Shown: positions 26,324 through 35,178, counted from the first letter of the stretch. The stretch is DNA of 36,499 bases from Breznakibacter sp. (GCA_018055415.1 JAGPHP010000007.1:1-36499); one strand, 5' to 3'. The notes: generated from the letters alone by a model not told the origin. Translations and numbers: made by a program.

Positions 26324-27649
26324 ATGAAGATATCTGTTGTAGGAACAGGTTATGTTGGATTAGTCACTGGAACGTGTTTTGCTGAGACTGGCGTAAACGT
26401 TACCTGTGTTGATGTTAATGTAGATAAAGTTGAAAAGCTAAAGAAGGGTATCATCCCAATTTTTGAACCAGGCTTGGATACTCTTGTAAAACAGAATGTT
26501 GAGAAAGGAAGACTCCATTTTACTACAAAAATTGAAGATAGTCTTGAGGGGTGCGATGTGGTATTTATCGCCGTTGGTACGCCTCCTGATGAAGATGGAA
26601 GTGCTGATTTGCGTTATGTTCTTGAAGTTGCTAATCAAGTGGGCAAATATATGTCGGGTTATATTGTGGTGGTAACAAAGAGCACTGTGCCAATTGGGAC
26701 CGCTAAGAAAGTTAAGCAAGCTGTTCAAGATCAATTAAATGCAAGAGGTTTGGATCTGACATTTGATGTTGCTTCAAATCCTGAATTCCTGAAAGAGGGA
26801 AGTGCAATAGATGATTTCTTAAAGCCCGATCGTATTGTGGTTGGCGTTGAGAGTGAAAAAGCCCAAGCTGTAATGTCTCGCCTCTATAAACCATTTTTAT
26901 TGAATGGTCATCCACTGTTGATGATGGACGTTCCATCTGCAGAGATGACTAAATATGCTGCAAACGCCATGTTAGCTACAAAAATTAGTTTTATGAACGA
27001 TATGGCTAATCTTTGCGAATTGGTTGGTGCTGATATCTCTATGGTGCGTCAAGGCATTGGAACCGATACGCGTATTGGTCATAAATTTATCTATCCGGGC
27101 GTTGGATATGGTGGTTCATGCTTTCCTAAAGATGTGAAAGCGATTATTAAAACGGCCGATAGTTATGGTTACTCTTTGCGTTTGCTAAAATCGGTGGAAG
27201 ATGTAAATAACGATCAGAAACACTTGATGGTTAAGAAGATATTCTCGCTTATGGGAACCAATCTAAAGGGTAAAACCTTTGGCGTATGGGGGTTATCTTT
27301 CAAACCAAATACCGATGATATGCGTGAAGCTCCATCTTTGGTAATAATCGAAGAGTTAATTAAGGCTGGCGCACAAGTTCGTGTTTATGATCCAGTTGCG
27401 ATGCATGAGGCAGAACATTCACTGAAAAATAGTGTTTATTACGCTAAAGATCAGTACGATGCAATTAATAATTGCGATGCTTTGCTACTCGTTACAGAGT
27501 GGAGTGAATTTAGAAGTCTTAATTACGAAATTCTTGAAAAACTGCTCAAATCTAAAGTTGTTTTTGATGGACGTAATATTTACGATTCAAAGGAGATGAA
27601 AGAGAATGGGTACAAGTATTTTAGTATTGGACGTCAGGCAGTTATATAG
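26324..27649 (+). CDS. ugd: UDP-glucose 6-dehydrogenase
   Basis: Oxidises UDP-glucose to UDP-glucuronate with two NAD+. 441 residues from the ATG at 26324. The N-terminal Rossmann NAD site is VVGTGYVGLVTG. The catalytic Cys266 is in YGGSCFPKDVKA. The central helix with the SAEMTKYAANAM segment and the C-terminal UDP-binding domain (GLSFKPNTDDMREAPS) complete the family pattern. A TTG two codons upstream keeps the frame open but is unlikely as start. First gene of ugd-uxs-rmlA-phosphomutase; its product is the substrate of the next gene's enzyme. Confidence 0.96.
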   Translation: MKISVVGTGYVGLVTGTCFAETGVNVTCVDVNVDKVEKLKKGIIPIFEPGLDTLVKQNVEKGRLHFTTKIEDSLEGCDVVFIAVGTPPDEDGSADLRYVLEVANQVGKYMSGYIVVVTKSTVPIGTAKKVKQAVQDQLNARGLDLTFDVASNPEFLKEGSAIDDFLKPDRIVVGVESEKAQAVMSRLYKPFLLNGHPLLMMDVPSAEMTKYAANAMLATKISFMNDMANLCELVGADISMVRQGIGTDTRIGHKFIYPGVGYGGSCFPKDVKAIIKTADSYGYSLRLLKSVEDVNNDQKHLMVKKIFSLMGTNLKGKTFGVWGLSFKPNTDDMREAPSLVIIEELIKAGAQVRVYDPVAMHEAEHSLKNSVYYAKDQYDAINNCDALLLVTEWSEFRSLNYEILEKLLKSKVVFDGRNIYDSKEMKENGYKYFSIGRQAVI

Positions 27650-27691
27650 TTTTATTGAGCATTAAGAGCTGAAAGGCATAATATATCTTAA

Positions 27692-28639
27692 ATGAAAAGA
27701 ATTTTAATTACGGGAGGAGCTGGATTTATTGGATCGCATCTTTGTGAGCGTCTTTTGAATGAAGGAAACGAGGTTATCTGTTTAGATAATTATTTTACTG
27801 GCAGCAAAGAGAATATCGTCCATCTTTTAGATAATCCTTATTTTGAGCTTATTAGACATGATGTAACTCATCCTTTTTTTATTGAGGTAGATCAAATATA
27901 TAATATGGCGTGCCCTGCTTCGCCAGTGCATTATCAATACAACCCAATCAAAACAATTAAAACCTCTGTAATGGGTGCTATTAATATGTTGGGATTGGCT
28001 AAACGTATAAAAGCTAGAGTGTTACAGGCTTCTACAAGTGAGGTGTACGGAGATCCTCATGTGCATCCGCAGCGTGAAGATTATTGGGGAAATGTTAATC
28101 CAATAGGTATTCGTTCGTGCTATGATGAAGGTAAGCGTTGTGCTGAAAGTCTCTTCTTTAGTTATCAACTGCAAAATAATGTGGACATTAAGGTTATTCG
28201 TATTTTTAATACCTATGGACCTCGAATGAACCCAAATGATGGTCGCGTAGTTTCTAATTTTGTAGTACAAGCGCTTAGAGGCGAGGATATTACAATTTTT
28301 GGAAATGGTATGCAAACACGTAGTTTTCAGTATGTTGATGACTTAGTGGAAGGCACTATCCGTATGATGAACTCGGCGCCTGAATTTGCTGGACCTGTAA
28401 ATATTGGTAATCCTAACGAGTTTACAATGCTTGAGCTAGCTCAGAATGTACTTGAGTTAACAGGTTCTAAATCTCAATTGGTTTATAAACCACTACCTCA
28501 AGACGATCCTACTCAGCGCCAGCCCGATATTTCACTGGCTAAAGAGATGCTAAATGGTTGGGAACCAAAGGTTCAGTTGCGCGAAGGATTGACAAAAACA
28601 ATTAACTATTTCGATAACTATTTATCTAAATCTAAATAA
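27692..28639 (+). CDS. uxs: UDP-glucuronate decarboxylase (UDP-xylose synthase)
   Basis: Decarboxylates UDP-glucuronate to UDP-xylose in the cytoplasm. 315 residues, extended short-chain dehydrogenase fold. The NAD motif GGAGFIGS is at 8-15. The catalytic Tyr144/Lys148 pair is in YDEGKR, which marks UXS rather than dTDP-glucose dehydratase, and TSEVYGDP holds the third active-site residues. [12 protein letters not shown] and the substrate-binding region after it also fit. It follows ugd by 42 nt and precedes rmlA by 3 nt. Confidence 0.93.
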   Translation: MKRILITGGAGFIGSHLCERLLNEGNEVICLDNYFTGSKENIVHLLDNPYFELIRHDVTHPFFIEVDQIYNMACPASPVHYQYNPIKTIKTSVMGAINMLGLAKRIKARVLQASTSEVYGDPHVHPQREDYWGNVNPIGIRSCYDEGKRCAESLFFSYQLQNNVDIKVIRIFNTYGPRMNPNDGRVVSNFVVQALRGEDITIFGNGMQTRSFQYVDDLVEGTIRMMNSAPEFAGPVNIGNPNEFTMLELAQNVLELTGSKSQLVYKPLPQDDPTQRQPDISLAKEMLNGWEPKVQLREGLTKTINYFDNYLSKSK

Positions 28640-28642
28640 ACG

Positions 28643-29512
28643 ATGAAAGGAATTATTCTAGCAGGTGGATCGGGCACGCGCCTATATCCAGTTACAAAAA
28701 GTATCTCAAAACAGATCATTCCGGTTTATGATAAGCCAATGATCTATTACCCGCTTTCTGTTCTTATGTTGGCTGGTATTCGTGAGGTTTTAATCATCTC
28801 TACACCACATGATTTACCTCTTTATAAAAACTTGTTTGGAGATGGCTCTCAATTGGGCTTAAAGTTAGAGTTTGCTGAACAACCTTCTCCCGATGGTTTG
28901 GCGCAGGCGTTTATAATTGGAGAAAAGTTCATAGGTTCTGATGATGTTTGCTTGGTGCTTGGCGATAATATCTATTATGGTTATGAGTTCTCAAATACAC
29001 TAGAAGCTGCTGCAAGTTCAGTTAGCGGTGCTACTGTTTTTGGTTATTATGTGAGTGATCCAGAGCGTTACGGCGTTGCGGAGTTTGATGAAACTGGTAA
29101 AGTTATCTCACTAGAGGAGAAACCTAAAGCGCCAAAGTCGAATTATGCAGTGACTGGACTCTATTTCTATACAAATGATGTTGTTGCTAAAGCCAAAGGG
29201 TTAAAGCCATCGCCAAGAGGAGAACTTGAGATCACGGATCTTAACAGACTCTATTTAGAGGAGGGGCGCTTGAATTTAAAGGTTTTAGGTCGCGGAATGG
29301 CTTGGTTAGACACGGGTACGCACGATAGTTTGTTGCAAGCATCGAACTTTATTGCTACCATCGAAAACCGACAAGGTCTTAAAGTGGCTTGTTTGGAGGA
29401 GATTGCCTATAAAAAAGGCTTTATCAACAAAGAGCAGTTATTAGAACTCGCTAAGCCGCTGTTGAAAAATGAGTACGGAGCTTATATGGTTCGTATTGCA
29501 AATCAGAAATAA
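28643..29512 (+). CDS. rmlA: glucose-1-phosphate thymidylyltransferase
   Basis: Joins glucose-1-phosphate and dTTP to dTDP-glucose, the entry to dTDP-sugars such as rhamnose. 289 residues. The nucleotide-binding loop is [11 protein letters not shown] at 8-18, then [15 protein letters not shown], the catalytic region GDNIYYG, and the sugar-binding [10 protein letters not shown] and [10 protein letters not shown]. The length and these motifs fit RmlA/RfbA rather than the longer UTP enzymes (GalU). rmlB, rmlC and rmlD are not in the window. Confidence 0.95.
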   Translation: MKGIILAGGSGTRLYPVTKSISKQIIPVYDKPMIYYPLSVLMLAGIREVLIISTPHDLPLYKNLFGDGSQLGLKLEFAEQPSPDGLAQAFIIGEKFIGSDDVCLVLGDNIYYGYEFSNTLEAAASSVSGATVFGYYVSDPERYGVAEFDETGKVISLEEKPKAPKSNYAVTGLYFYTNDVVAKAKGLKPSPRGELEITDLNRLYLEEGRLNLKVLGRGMAWLDTGTHDSLLQASNFIATIENRQGLKVACLEEIAYKKGFINKEQLLELAKPLLKNEYGAYMVRIANQK

Positions 29513-29529
29513 TAAAAGATACAATAATA

Positions 29530-31275
29530 ATGGAAAATCAATCGTTGCTTAATGATGTAGTAGCAAAAGCTAATGGCTGGCTATCAGGAAATTACGATGC
29601 TAATACAAAAGCTGAAGTTAAAGCGCTTTTGGATAAATCGGATAAAACGGAGCTTATCGACTCTTTTTACAGAGATTTAGAGTTTGGAACAGGCGGACTT
29701 CGCGGTATTATGGGAGTTGGCTCTAACCGAATGAATATTTATACGGTTGGTGCTGCAACTCAGGGTTTGTCTAACTACTTGAAAGTTCAATTTTCTCATT
29801 TAAAGGAGATTGCAGTGGTGATTGGTTACGATTGTCGTAATAATTCGGAGTTGTTTGCCAAATCATCGGCACAAATTTTTGCTGCAAATGGCATTAAAGC
29901 CTATCTTTTTGAAGGATTACGTCCAACGCCAGAGATTTCGTTTGCAATTAGAGAGTTAAAGTGCCAAAGTGGTATTGTAATCACGGCATCTCATAACCCT
30001 AAAGAGTATAACGGTTACAAGGCTTATTGGGAAGATGGCGGCCAAGTAGTGGTTCCGCATGATGAGAATATCATTGGCGAAGTAATGAAGATTAAGTCAG
30101 TAGATGAGATCAAATTCTCGGGTAACGATTCTCTTATCGTTAAGCTTGGCGAAGATATGGATAACAGATTCTTAGCTAGTGTTTTAAATGTATCGTTGAA
30201 TCGTGATGTTGTTGCAAAGCAAAAGGATCTTAAAATTGTCTATACGCCTATTCACGGAACAGGTGTTAAGTTGATTCCAGCGGCACTTCGTAATCTTGGA
30301 TTTACCAATATCATCAACATTCCTGAGCAAGATGTGGTAAGTGGCGATTTCCCAACAGTGGTATCTCCAAACCCTGAAGAGCCCGCAGCGCTTGAGATGG
30401 CAGTTAAAAAGGCGGCTGAAGTTGATGCGGATATCGTGTTAGCGTCGGATCCGGATGCCGATCGTTTGGGTGTTGCTATTAAAGACGATTCGGGTAAATT
30501 TATCCTTGTAAACGGTAATCAAACAGCGATGTTACTTACTTGGTACATGTTAAATGAGTGGAAACGTCAGGGCAAACTTACAGGCAAAGAGTTTATAGTT
30601 AAAACAATTGTTACCAGTGAGTTAATTAAGGATATGGCCGTTAAAAGTGGTGTTAAATATTTTGATGTTTACACTGGTTTTAAATGGATTGCTGCTACTA
30701 TCAGAGAGCTTGAAGGCAAGATGAAATATATTTGCGGAGGCGAAGAGAGTTATGGTTTCTTACCTGGCGATTACGTGAGAGATAAAGATGCCGTGGCTGC
30801 GTGTGCTATGATGGCTGAAATTGCAGCGTGGGCTAAAGAGAACAAATTGACTTTGTTTGAATTGCTTCAAAATATCTATTTAGAGTATGGTTTTTCTAAA
30901 GAGAAGATGGTTTACATCGTTCGTAAAGGAAAAACAGGTGCTGAAGAGATTGAGCAGTTGATGAAAGATTATCGTAATAATCCTCCAAAAACATTAGCTG
31001 GTTCAAAAGTTATTTCGGTTAAAGATTACGATTCGTTAATTGAAACTATTGATGGTAAGCAAGTTAAGATTGAGTTGCCAGTAACATCAAACGTGCTTCA
31101 ATTCTTCACTGAAGATGGCTCAAAAGTATCTGTTCGCCCTTCAGGAACAGAGCCTAAGATTAAGTTCTATTTTGAGGTAAAAGAGCAATTAGCGGGCAAA
31201 AGTGATTTTGTTAATGCAGATAAGAAAGCATCCGAAAAAATTGATAAAATCATTAAAGACTTAGATATTAAGTAG
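29530..31275 (+). CDS. phosphohexomutase (phosphoglucomutase/phosphomannomutase)
   Basis: 581 residues of the alpha-D-phosphohexomutase superfamily, long form similar to PgcA/PGM2. The phosphoserine is Ser154 in TASHNPKEYNGYK. The Mg2+ loop is DPDADR at 307-312, the sugar-binding loop GGEESYGF and the phosphate-binding loop RPSGTEPKIKFY near the C terminus. All key residues are present. It interconverts hexose 6- and 1-phosphates, so it can supply glucose-1-phosphate to RmlA and to UDP-glucose synthesis. Last gene of the operon, 17 nt after rmlA and closed by a terminator. Confidence 0.94.
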   Translation: MENQSLLNDVVAKANGWLSGNYDANTKAEVKALLDKSDKTELIDSFYRDLEFGTGGLRGIMGVGSNRMNIYTVGAATQGLSNYLKVQFSHLKEIAVVIGYDCRNNSELFAKSSAQIFAANGIKAYLFEGLRPTPEISFAIRELKCQSGIVITASHNPKEYNGYKAYWEDGGQVVVPHDENIIGEVMKIKSVDEIKFSGNDSLIVKLGEDMDNRFLASVLNVSLNRDVVAKQKDLKIVYTPIHGTGVKLIPAALRNLGFTNIINIPEQDVVSGDFPTVVSPNPEEPAALEMAVKKAAEVDADIVLASDPDADRLGVAIKDDSGKFILVNGNQTAMLLTWYMLNEWKRQGKLTGKEFIVKTIVTSELIKDMAVKSGVKYFDVYTGFKWIAATIRELEGKMKYICGGEESYGFLPGDYVRDKDAVAACAMMAEIAAWAKENKLTLFELLQNIYLEYGFSKEKMVYIVRKGKTGAEEIEQLMKDYRNNPPKTLAGSKVISVKDYDSLIETIDGKQVKIELPVTSNVLQFFTEDGSKVSVRPSGTEPKIKFYFEVKEQLAGKSDFVNADKKASEKIDKIIKDLDIK

Positions 31276-31303
31276 ATATAATGTAGTAATACGATAGAAA
31301 TAG

Positions 31304-31335
31304 ATAGGGTAGGGAAACTTACCCTATTTTTTTTG
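31304..31335 (+). terminator. terminator after the phosphohexomutase gene
   Basis: ATAGGGTA at 31304-31311 pairs with TACCCTAT at 31320-31327 over an 8-nt loop and runs into eight T. It ends just before the inverted-repeat element. Confidence 0.85.
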
Positions 31336-31337
31336 TG

Positions 31338-31548
31338 GTTATTACGCAAAGTACCGCAAAGGATAAATCGCAAAGTTTCGCAAAGAGTTAGGTTGTATGA
31401 AAATTTCAATTAACGTGAGTTCGATGTAAGTAATTGAAGCGTATTATATGTTTTTGAGACGCCCATTTATGGCGTCTCAAAACCTAACATTTAAACAAAA
31501 TTCTTTGCGGAACTTTGCGCCTTCCTTTGCGAAACTCTGCGTAATAAC
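31338..31548. repeat. 211-bp imperfect inverted repeat built of CGCAAAG units
   Basis: The left arm, 31338-31389, contains CGCAAAG at 31345, 31355, 31369 and 31379. The right arm, 31499-31548, carries the complements at 31503, 31513, 31525 and 31535 (the last as CTCTGCG). Arm ends are GTTATTACGCA and its complement. When aligned with one 2-nt gap the arms agree at about 43 of 50 positions. The 109-bp centre holds a second inverted pair (GTTAGGTT at 31387-31394 and AACCTAAC at 31481-31488) and an inner 12-bp hairpin. No open frame of note lies inside. Together with the terminator this accounts for the 304-bp gap before the helicase gene. Tandem CGCAAAG/CGCAGAG-like intergenic repeats occur in many bacteria; their origin is unclear. 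Confidence 0.8.
31452..31482. repeat. inner hairpin of the inverted-repeat element
   Basis: TTTTGAGACGCC at 31452-31463 pairs perfectly with GGCGTCTCAAAA at 31471-31482, loop CATTTAT. The T tract is on the 5' side and the A tract on the 3' side for either strand, the opposite of an intrinsic terminator. GAGACGC resembles the CGCAGAGACGC type of repeat unit. Confidence 0.7.
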
Positions 31549-31579
31549 TAATATCGAAGCCGAAGGCGAGATCGCAATC

Positions 31580-32992
31580 CTACTCAAAGAACGTATCACT
31601 AAAATTCACGAAGTATAGTTTAGTTTGAGCGCGAGTAATGGCTGTATAAAGCCATTTGAAGTACTCTACGTCCACCATCTCCTCGGTAATATAACCTTGG
31701 TCAATAAATATCGATTGCCACTGTCCTCCTTGAGCTTTATGACAAGTTACCGCATAACCAAATTTAACTTGAAGGGCGTTCAAATAGGGGTTTTCTTTAC
31801 ATTTATCCAGCTTGGCGCGATGCGATGTTAAATCGGCATAATCCTCATAAACAGCTTGTTCCAATTGTTGCTGTTGTGTGCGGGTTAGGGATGGCGTGTC
31901 GGATTGGAGACTATCTAAAATTAATTTGAGGTCGAGTTCAATATCAGGCTTGTCAATAATAGAGACGGTGGCATTTACAAAACGAAATCCATACATCTCC
32001 TCGTGCTTTTTAACTCTAACAACTTTGAGCAAATCGCCGTTGGCAATAAACGACAACTCCTTGTTCTCTTTTGTCCAGAAGTAGTTATTTTTAGTAACCA
32101 TTAAAATATCGCCATTTGAGAGCTCATCTTCTTTAAATAGAATAGAATTACGCACTCCATTGTTAAAAACGGTAGCTCTTTTGTTGGAACGAGTAATAAT
32201 CATCGTCTCCTCAATGCCATAATAATCAAAGCTTTGCGTGATTGCTTCAATGAGTTCATCTCCCTTAATATTTATGGCATCCATTTTTGGATTTGCAATG
32301 AGTTTTGGAAATTTATCGGTTAGCTCATTTTGCAAAATGGTTCGTAAATTGGTGGCATTCTTGATGATAAGCGACTCCTGTGCTTGTCGAACAACATCGG
32401 TAAGTGTTACCCCATAAACACTAGATGAATATTGTTTAAGGTACTCTTTTGATAGCGCATTTGCATCTTTAGATCCAATTGGAGGTAGCTGAGCTGTATC
32501 ACCAATCAAAACCAGTTTACAATTGTCGTTCCCAAATACATAACTCATTAAGTCGTCGAGCAGATTATAGCGATTTTCGTTCAGGTCGCTTTGCGAGTCG
32601 GTGGGAATCATAGAGGCCTCATCGACAAAGAAAACGGCGTTAGATTGCTTGTTGTATTGGATCTTATTTTTGCTACTATCGGTGGCCGATGGCCAATATA
32701 TTTTACGATGAATGGTCGTTGCCTCCTTGTTCGCGTAGGTTGAAAAAACTTTAGCGGCTCGACCAGTTGGAGCCAGCAGTATGGATGGTTGATGAATAGA
32801 ATCGAAGAACTGAACGATGGAACTTATTAATTGCGTTTTACCCGTACCAGCAAAGCCCGTTAAGATAAAAATGGCATTATCATCTCTATTATAAAAGAAT
32901 TTTGAAAGCTCGCTTATTGCAATTGATTGCGAATCTGTTGGTTGAAAGCCAAAATTTGCTAATATTCCATTAGAAATTTCCTCTTGAGTCAT
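31580..32992 (-). CDS. RecD/Pif1-like superfamily 1 DNA helicase
   Basis: 470 residues. Motif I (Walker A) is GFAGTGKT at 46-53, motif Ia around LLAPTGRAAKVF, motif II VDEAS with Asp124/Glu125, motif III GDTAQLPPIG. The C-terminal UvrD-like part has AVTCHKAQGGQW and YTAITRAQTKLYFV (motifs V and VI). The compact form lacks the N-terminal RecD regions and matches the stand-alone 5'-3' ATP-dependent helicases common in Bacteroidetes. Role probably in recombination or repair; no RecB or RecC gene is nearby. Its 3' end is 32 nt from the CGCAAAG inverted repeat, and no ordinary terminator follows it. Confidence 0.88.
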   Translation of the reverse strand: MTQEEISNGILANFGFQPTDSQSIAISELSKFFYNRDDNAIFILTGFAGTGKTQLISSIVQFFDSIHQPSILLAPTGRAAKVFSTYANKEATTIHRKIYWPSATDSSKNKIQYNKQSNAVFFVDEASMIPTDSQSDLNENRYNLLDDLMSYVFGNDNCKLVLIGDTAQLPPIGSKDANALSKEYLKQYSSSVYGVTLTDVVRQAQESLIIKNATNLRTILQNELTDKFPKLIANPKMDAINIKGDELIEAITQSFDYYGIEETMIITRSNKRATVFNNGVRNSILFKEDELSNGDILMVTKNNYFWTKENKELSFIANGDLLKVVRVKKHEEMYGFRFVNATVSIIDKPDIELDLKLILDSLQSDTPSLTRTQQQQLEQAVYEDYADLTSHRAKLDKCKENPYLNALQVKFGYAVTCHKAQGGQWQSIFIDQGYITEEMVDVEYFKWLYTAITRAQTKLYFVNFSDTFFE

Positions 32993-33032
32993 AATGTTGT
33001 TGTTAATAAGCTGTAAATATCTAAATTTTTTT

Positions 33033-33040
33033 TATATTTG
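33033..33040 (+). promoter_or_regulatory. -7 promoter element of the pilin-like gene
   Basis: TATATTTG is an exact TAnnTTTG match 26 nt before the ATG at 33067. It lies in the 74-bp gap shared with the divergent helicase gene. No TTG at normal -33 spacing. Confidence 0.5.
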
Positions 33041-33066
33041 GTTTGTTAATCTAAACTCCAAAATAT

Positions 33067-33705
33067 ATGAAGTTAGCTATTCAGATTATTTTAGCCGTTT
33101 TAATTGCTTTTTTAGCCTTTTGGGTGTATAATAGCATACAGCAACCTATTCGCTTTCAAGAGCAGTATGATGTCCGTCAAAAAGCAGTCGTGAAGAGATT
33201 AAGCACGATACGTTCAGCACAGATGGCATTTCTTACAGTAAAAGGCCAATATACGGGTAGTTTTGACACTTTAGTTTCCTTTATTAAAACCGAAAAGATT
33301 CCATTAATTAAGATGGAAGGTAGTATTTCTGATAGCTTATTAGAAGCGGGAATGACAGAGGTTGAAGCATTAAAAAAAGGAATTATTAAACGTGATACTT
33401 TTTATGTGAGTGTTAAAGACTCGTTGTTTAAAGGGTGGAAAAATTTAGATTCCCTAAAATTCGTTCCAACGGTTAAAGATGGATCTAAGTTTGAGCTCGC
33501 AGCGGGTTCAATTGTAACTAATGCCGGTTTAGGTGTGAAAGTTCAAGTTTTTGAATGTAAAGTTGCCAATGATGTTTTCCTAAAGGGTTTGGATCGTTCT
33601 GAGATTGGGGCGTTAAATGATAGAACTATTAAAATCGAAAAATATCCTGGTTTAAAGGTTGGTTCTTTAACCGAGACAAATAACAATGCTGGTAACTGGG
33701 AGTAA
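33067..33705 (+). CDS. conserved membrane-anchored protein, pilin-like N terminus
   Basis: 212 residues. I do not recognise a named family. An N-terminal hydrophobic helix covers about 5-22, then comes a charged amphipathic helix (about 35-60) with KRLSTIRSAQMAFLTVKGQY and DTLVSFI. This helix-plus-short-motif pattern resembles the stalk and loop of type IV pilins and pseudopilins, but there is no prepilin peptidase site before the helix, so processing is not expected. The rest is lysine/serine-rich with predicted beta strands. It is directly followed (8 nt) by the DUF3822 gene and then rsmD. The product probably faces the periplasm from the inner membrane. Confidence 0.7.
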   Translation: MKLAIQIILAVLIAFLAFWVYNSIQQPIRFQEQYDVRQKAVVKRLSTIRSAQMAFLTVKGQYTGSFDTLVSFIKTEKIPLIKMEGSISDSLLEAGMTEVEALKKGIIKRDTFYVSVKDSLFKGWKNLDSLKFVPTVKDGSKFELAAGSIVTNAGLGVKVQVFECKVANDVFLKGLDRSEIGALNDRTIKIEKYPGLKVGSLTETNNNAGNWE

Positions 33706-33713
33706 ACTAATAC

Positions 33714-34586
33714 ATGTATAACATCTCATTTTTAGACGAGTCGTTTGATTCTAATATCTCGTCATCCTATTTTTTATCCATCCAAATTACTTTGGATGGT
33801 TTTTCTTTTTGTACACTTGATCCGATTAGAAATAGGTTTATTCAATTCTATCATCAAAATTGGGAAGATGGAAATATAGTAAGGACATCGCTTAATACAA
33901 AGTGTTTAGATCAGTTTGAGAAAATAATAAACAGTGAATCGCTGTTGGATTTACCTTTTAAAAAGATCTTTCTTCTATATGGAGCCTCTTCGTTTTCACT
34001 TGTACCGAGTGTGCTTTTTGCTTCTGGTAATTTGAAGGAGTTGTTTAAACTTACACACCCTTTTGATGAGAATTGCCAATTGCTTTTTACAAAGGTTCGA
34101 TTAACAGATTCTTATCTCTTATTCCCCATCGAATCAGATTGGTTGACTCTGTTGAATAGTCGATTTGAGCATTTGCAAATATCTCATACAAATGCTATTA
34201 CGCTCGAAGCATTAAGTCTCTACAACAAGGTGGGTAAAGCAAAGAATAATATTACATTATCATTTACATCTAAAGGGTTTGATATTTTTGCCTTCTCTGA
34301 CACATCACTTTTGATGGCTAACCATTTTGATTATCAGTCTGATGCTGACTTCCTCTACTTCTTCTTATTCGTATTTGAGCAACTTAAATTTACTGTCGAT
34401 GATACGGAAGTACATATTATTGGCTTGATAAAAGAAGATAGTTCGTTGATTTTACAGCTTCGTCAATTTGTAAAAAAGGTATCGTTTAAACAGGTAAGTA
34501 AATCTATATCATTTAGTTATCAGTTTAAGCAACTACCACAATATGAGTTTTTTTCACTCTTTAATTTGCCCGTATGCGTATCGTAA
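33714..34586 (+). CDS. DUF3822 family protein
   Basis: 290 residues, no signal peptide or membrane segment. The N-terminal strands, YFLSIQITLDGFSFCTLD, are the recognisable DUF3822 opening, and the family is found in Bacteroidetes next to rsmD, as here. From memory a family member has an actin-like (PilM/ASKHA) fold; this copy has no canonical phosphate-binding DxG(T/S) motif, so ATP binding is doubtful. Its 3' end overlaps the rsmD start by 13 nt, indicating translational coupling. Function unknown. Confidence 0.85.
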   Translation: MYNISFLDESFDSNISSSYFLSIQITLDGFSFCTLDPIRNRFIQFYHQNWEDGNIVRTSLNTKCLDQFEKIINSESLLDLPFKKIFLLYGASSFSLVPSVLFASGNLKELFKLTHPFDENCQLLFTKVRLTDSYLLFPIESDWLTLLNSRFEHLQISHTNAITLEALSLYNKVGKAKNNITLSFTSKGFDIFAFSDTSLLMANHFDYQSDADFLYFFLFVFEQLKFTVDDTEVHIIGLIKEDSSLILQLRQFVKKVSFKQVSKSISFSYQFKQLPQYEFFSLFNLPVCVS

Positions 34587-35134
34587 GTGGACGACATAGA
34601 GGTCGCAGAATTGAGCCACCAGCCAATTTTAAAGCTCGACCAACAACCGATTTTGCCAAAGAAAATCTCTTTAATGTTTTAAATAATATCATTGATTTTG
34701 AGGATATTGCAGTACTCGATCTGTTTGCAGGTACTGGTGGAATTTCCTACGAATTTATCTCAAGAGGATGTTCAGAAGTTGTGATTGTGGAGAAGGAGAG
34801 TAGCCATTTCCGATTCATTCAGAAGTGCTTGAAAGAGCTAAATGAAGAGAAGAGAGCGCTGCCATTAAATATGGATGTTTTTAAATTCATAAACTCTACG
34901 GAGCGAAAGTTTGATGTTATTTTTGCTGATCCGCCCTATGATTTGGAGAAGATAGATACCATTCCACAAACCATATTTGACAGAACTCTGCTAAAAGAGA
35001 ATGGTATTTTAATTTTTGAACACTCGGATAAATATGATTTCTCGCAACATCCTAACTTCTCGCAGTTGCGCAAGTATGGAAGTGTCCATTTTTCTATATT
35101 TAATGCACAAATAGAAGAGATCTCCGAAGATTGA
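34574..35134 (+). CDS. rsmD: 16S rRNA (guanine(966)-N2)-methyltransferase RsmD
   Basis: Methylates G966 (E. coli numbering) of 16S rRNA during 30S assembly, using S-adenosylmethionine. 186 residues. The N terminus MRIVSGRHRGRRI is the family signature. The SAM motif LDLFAGTGGIS lies at about 48-58, the acidic end of beta-2 is VEKE, and the catalytic motif DPPY is at 119-122. The ATG at 34574 lies within the end of the DUF3822 gene. Confidence 0.95.
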   Translation: MRIVSGRHRGRRIEPPANFKARPTTDFAKENLFNVLNNIIDFEDIAVLDLFAGTGGISYEFISRGCSEVVIVEKESSHFRFIQKCLKELNEEKRALPLNMDVFKFINSTERKFDVIFADPPYDLEKIDTIPQTIFDRTLLKENGILIFEHSDKYDFSQHPNFSQLRKYGSVHFSIFNAQIEEISED

Positions 35135-35178
35135 ACCAAACAAGAGGTCAATCTGTTTTTGAGTAATAATTATTTGTT

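Noticed and set aside
31345..31385. CGCAAAG repeats as a CRISPR array
   Set aside because: Units are only 7 nt and spacers 3-7 nt, the two arms are inverted relative to each other, and no cas genes are present.
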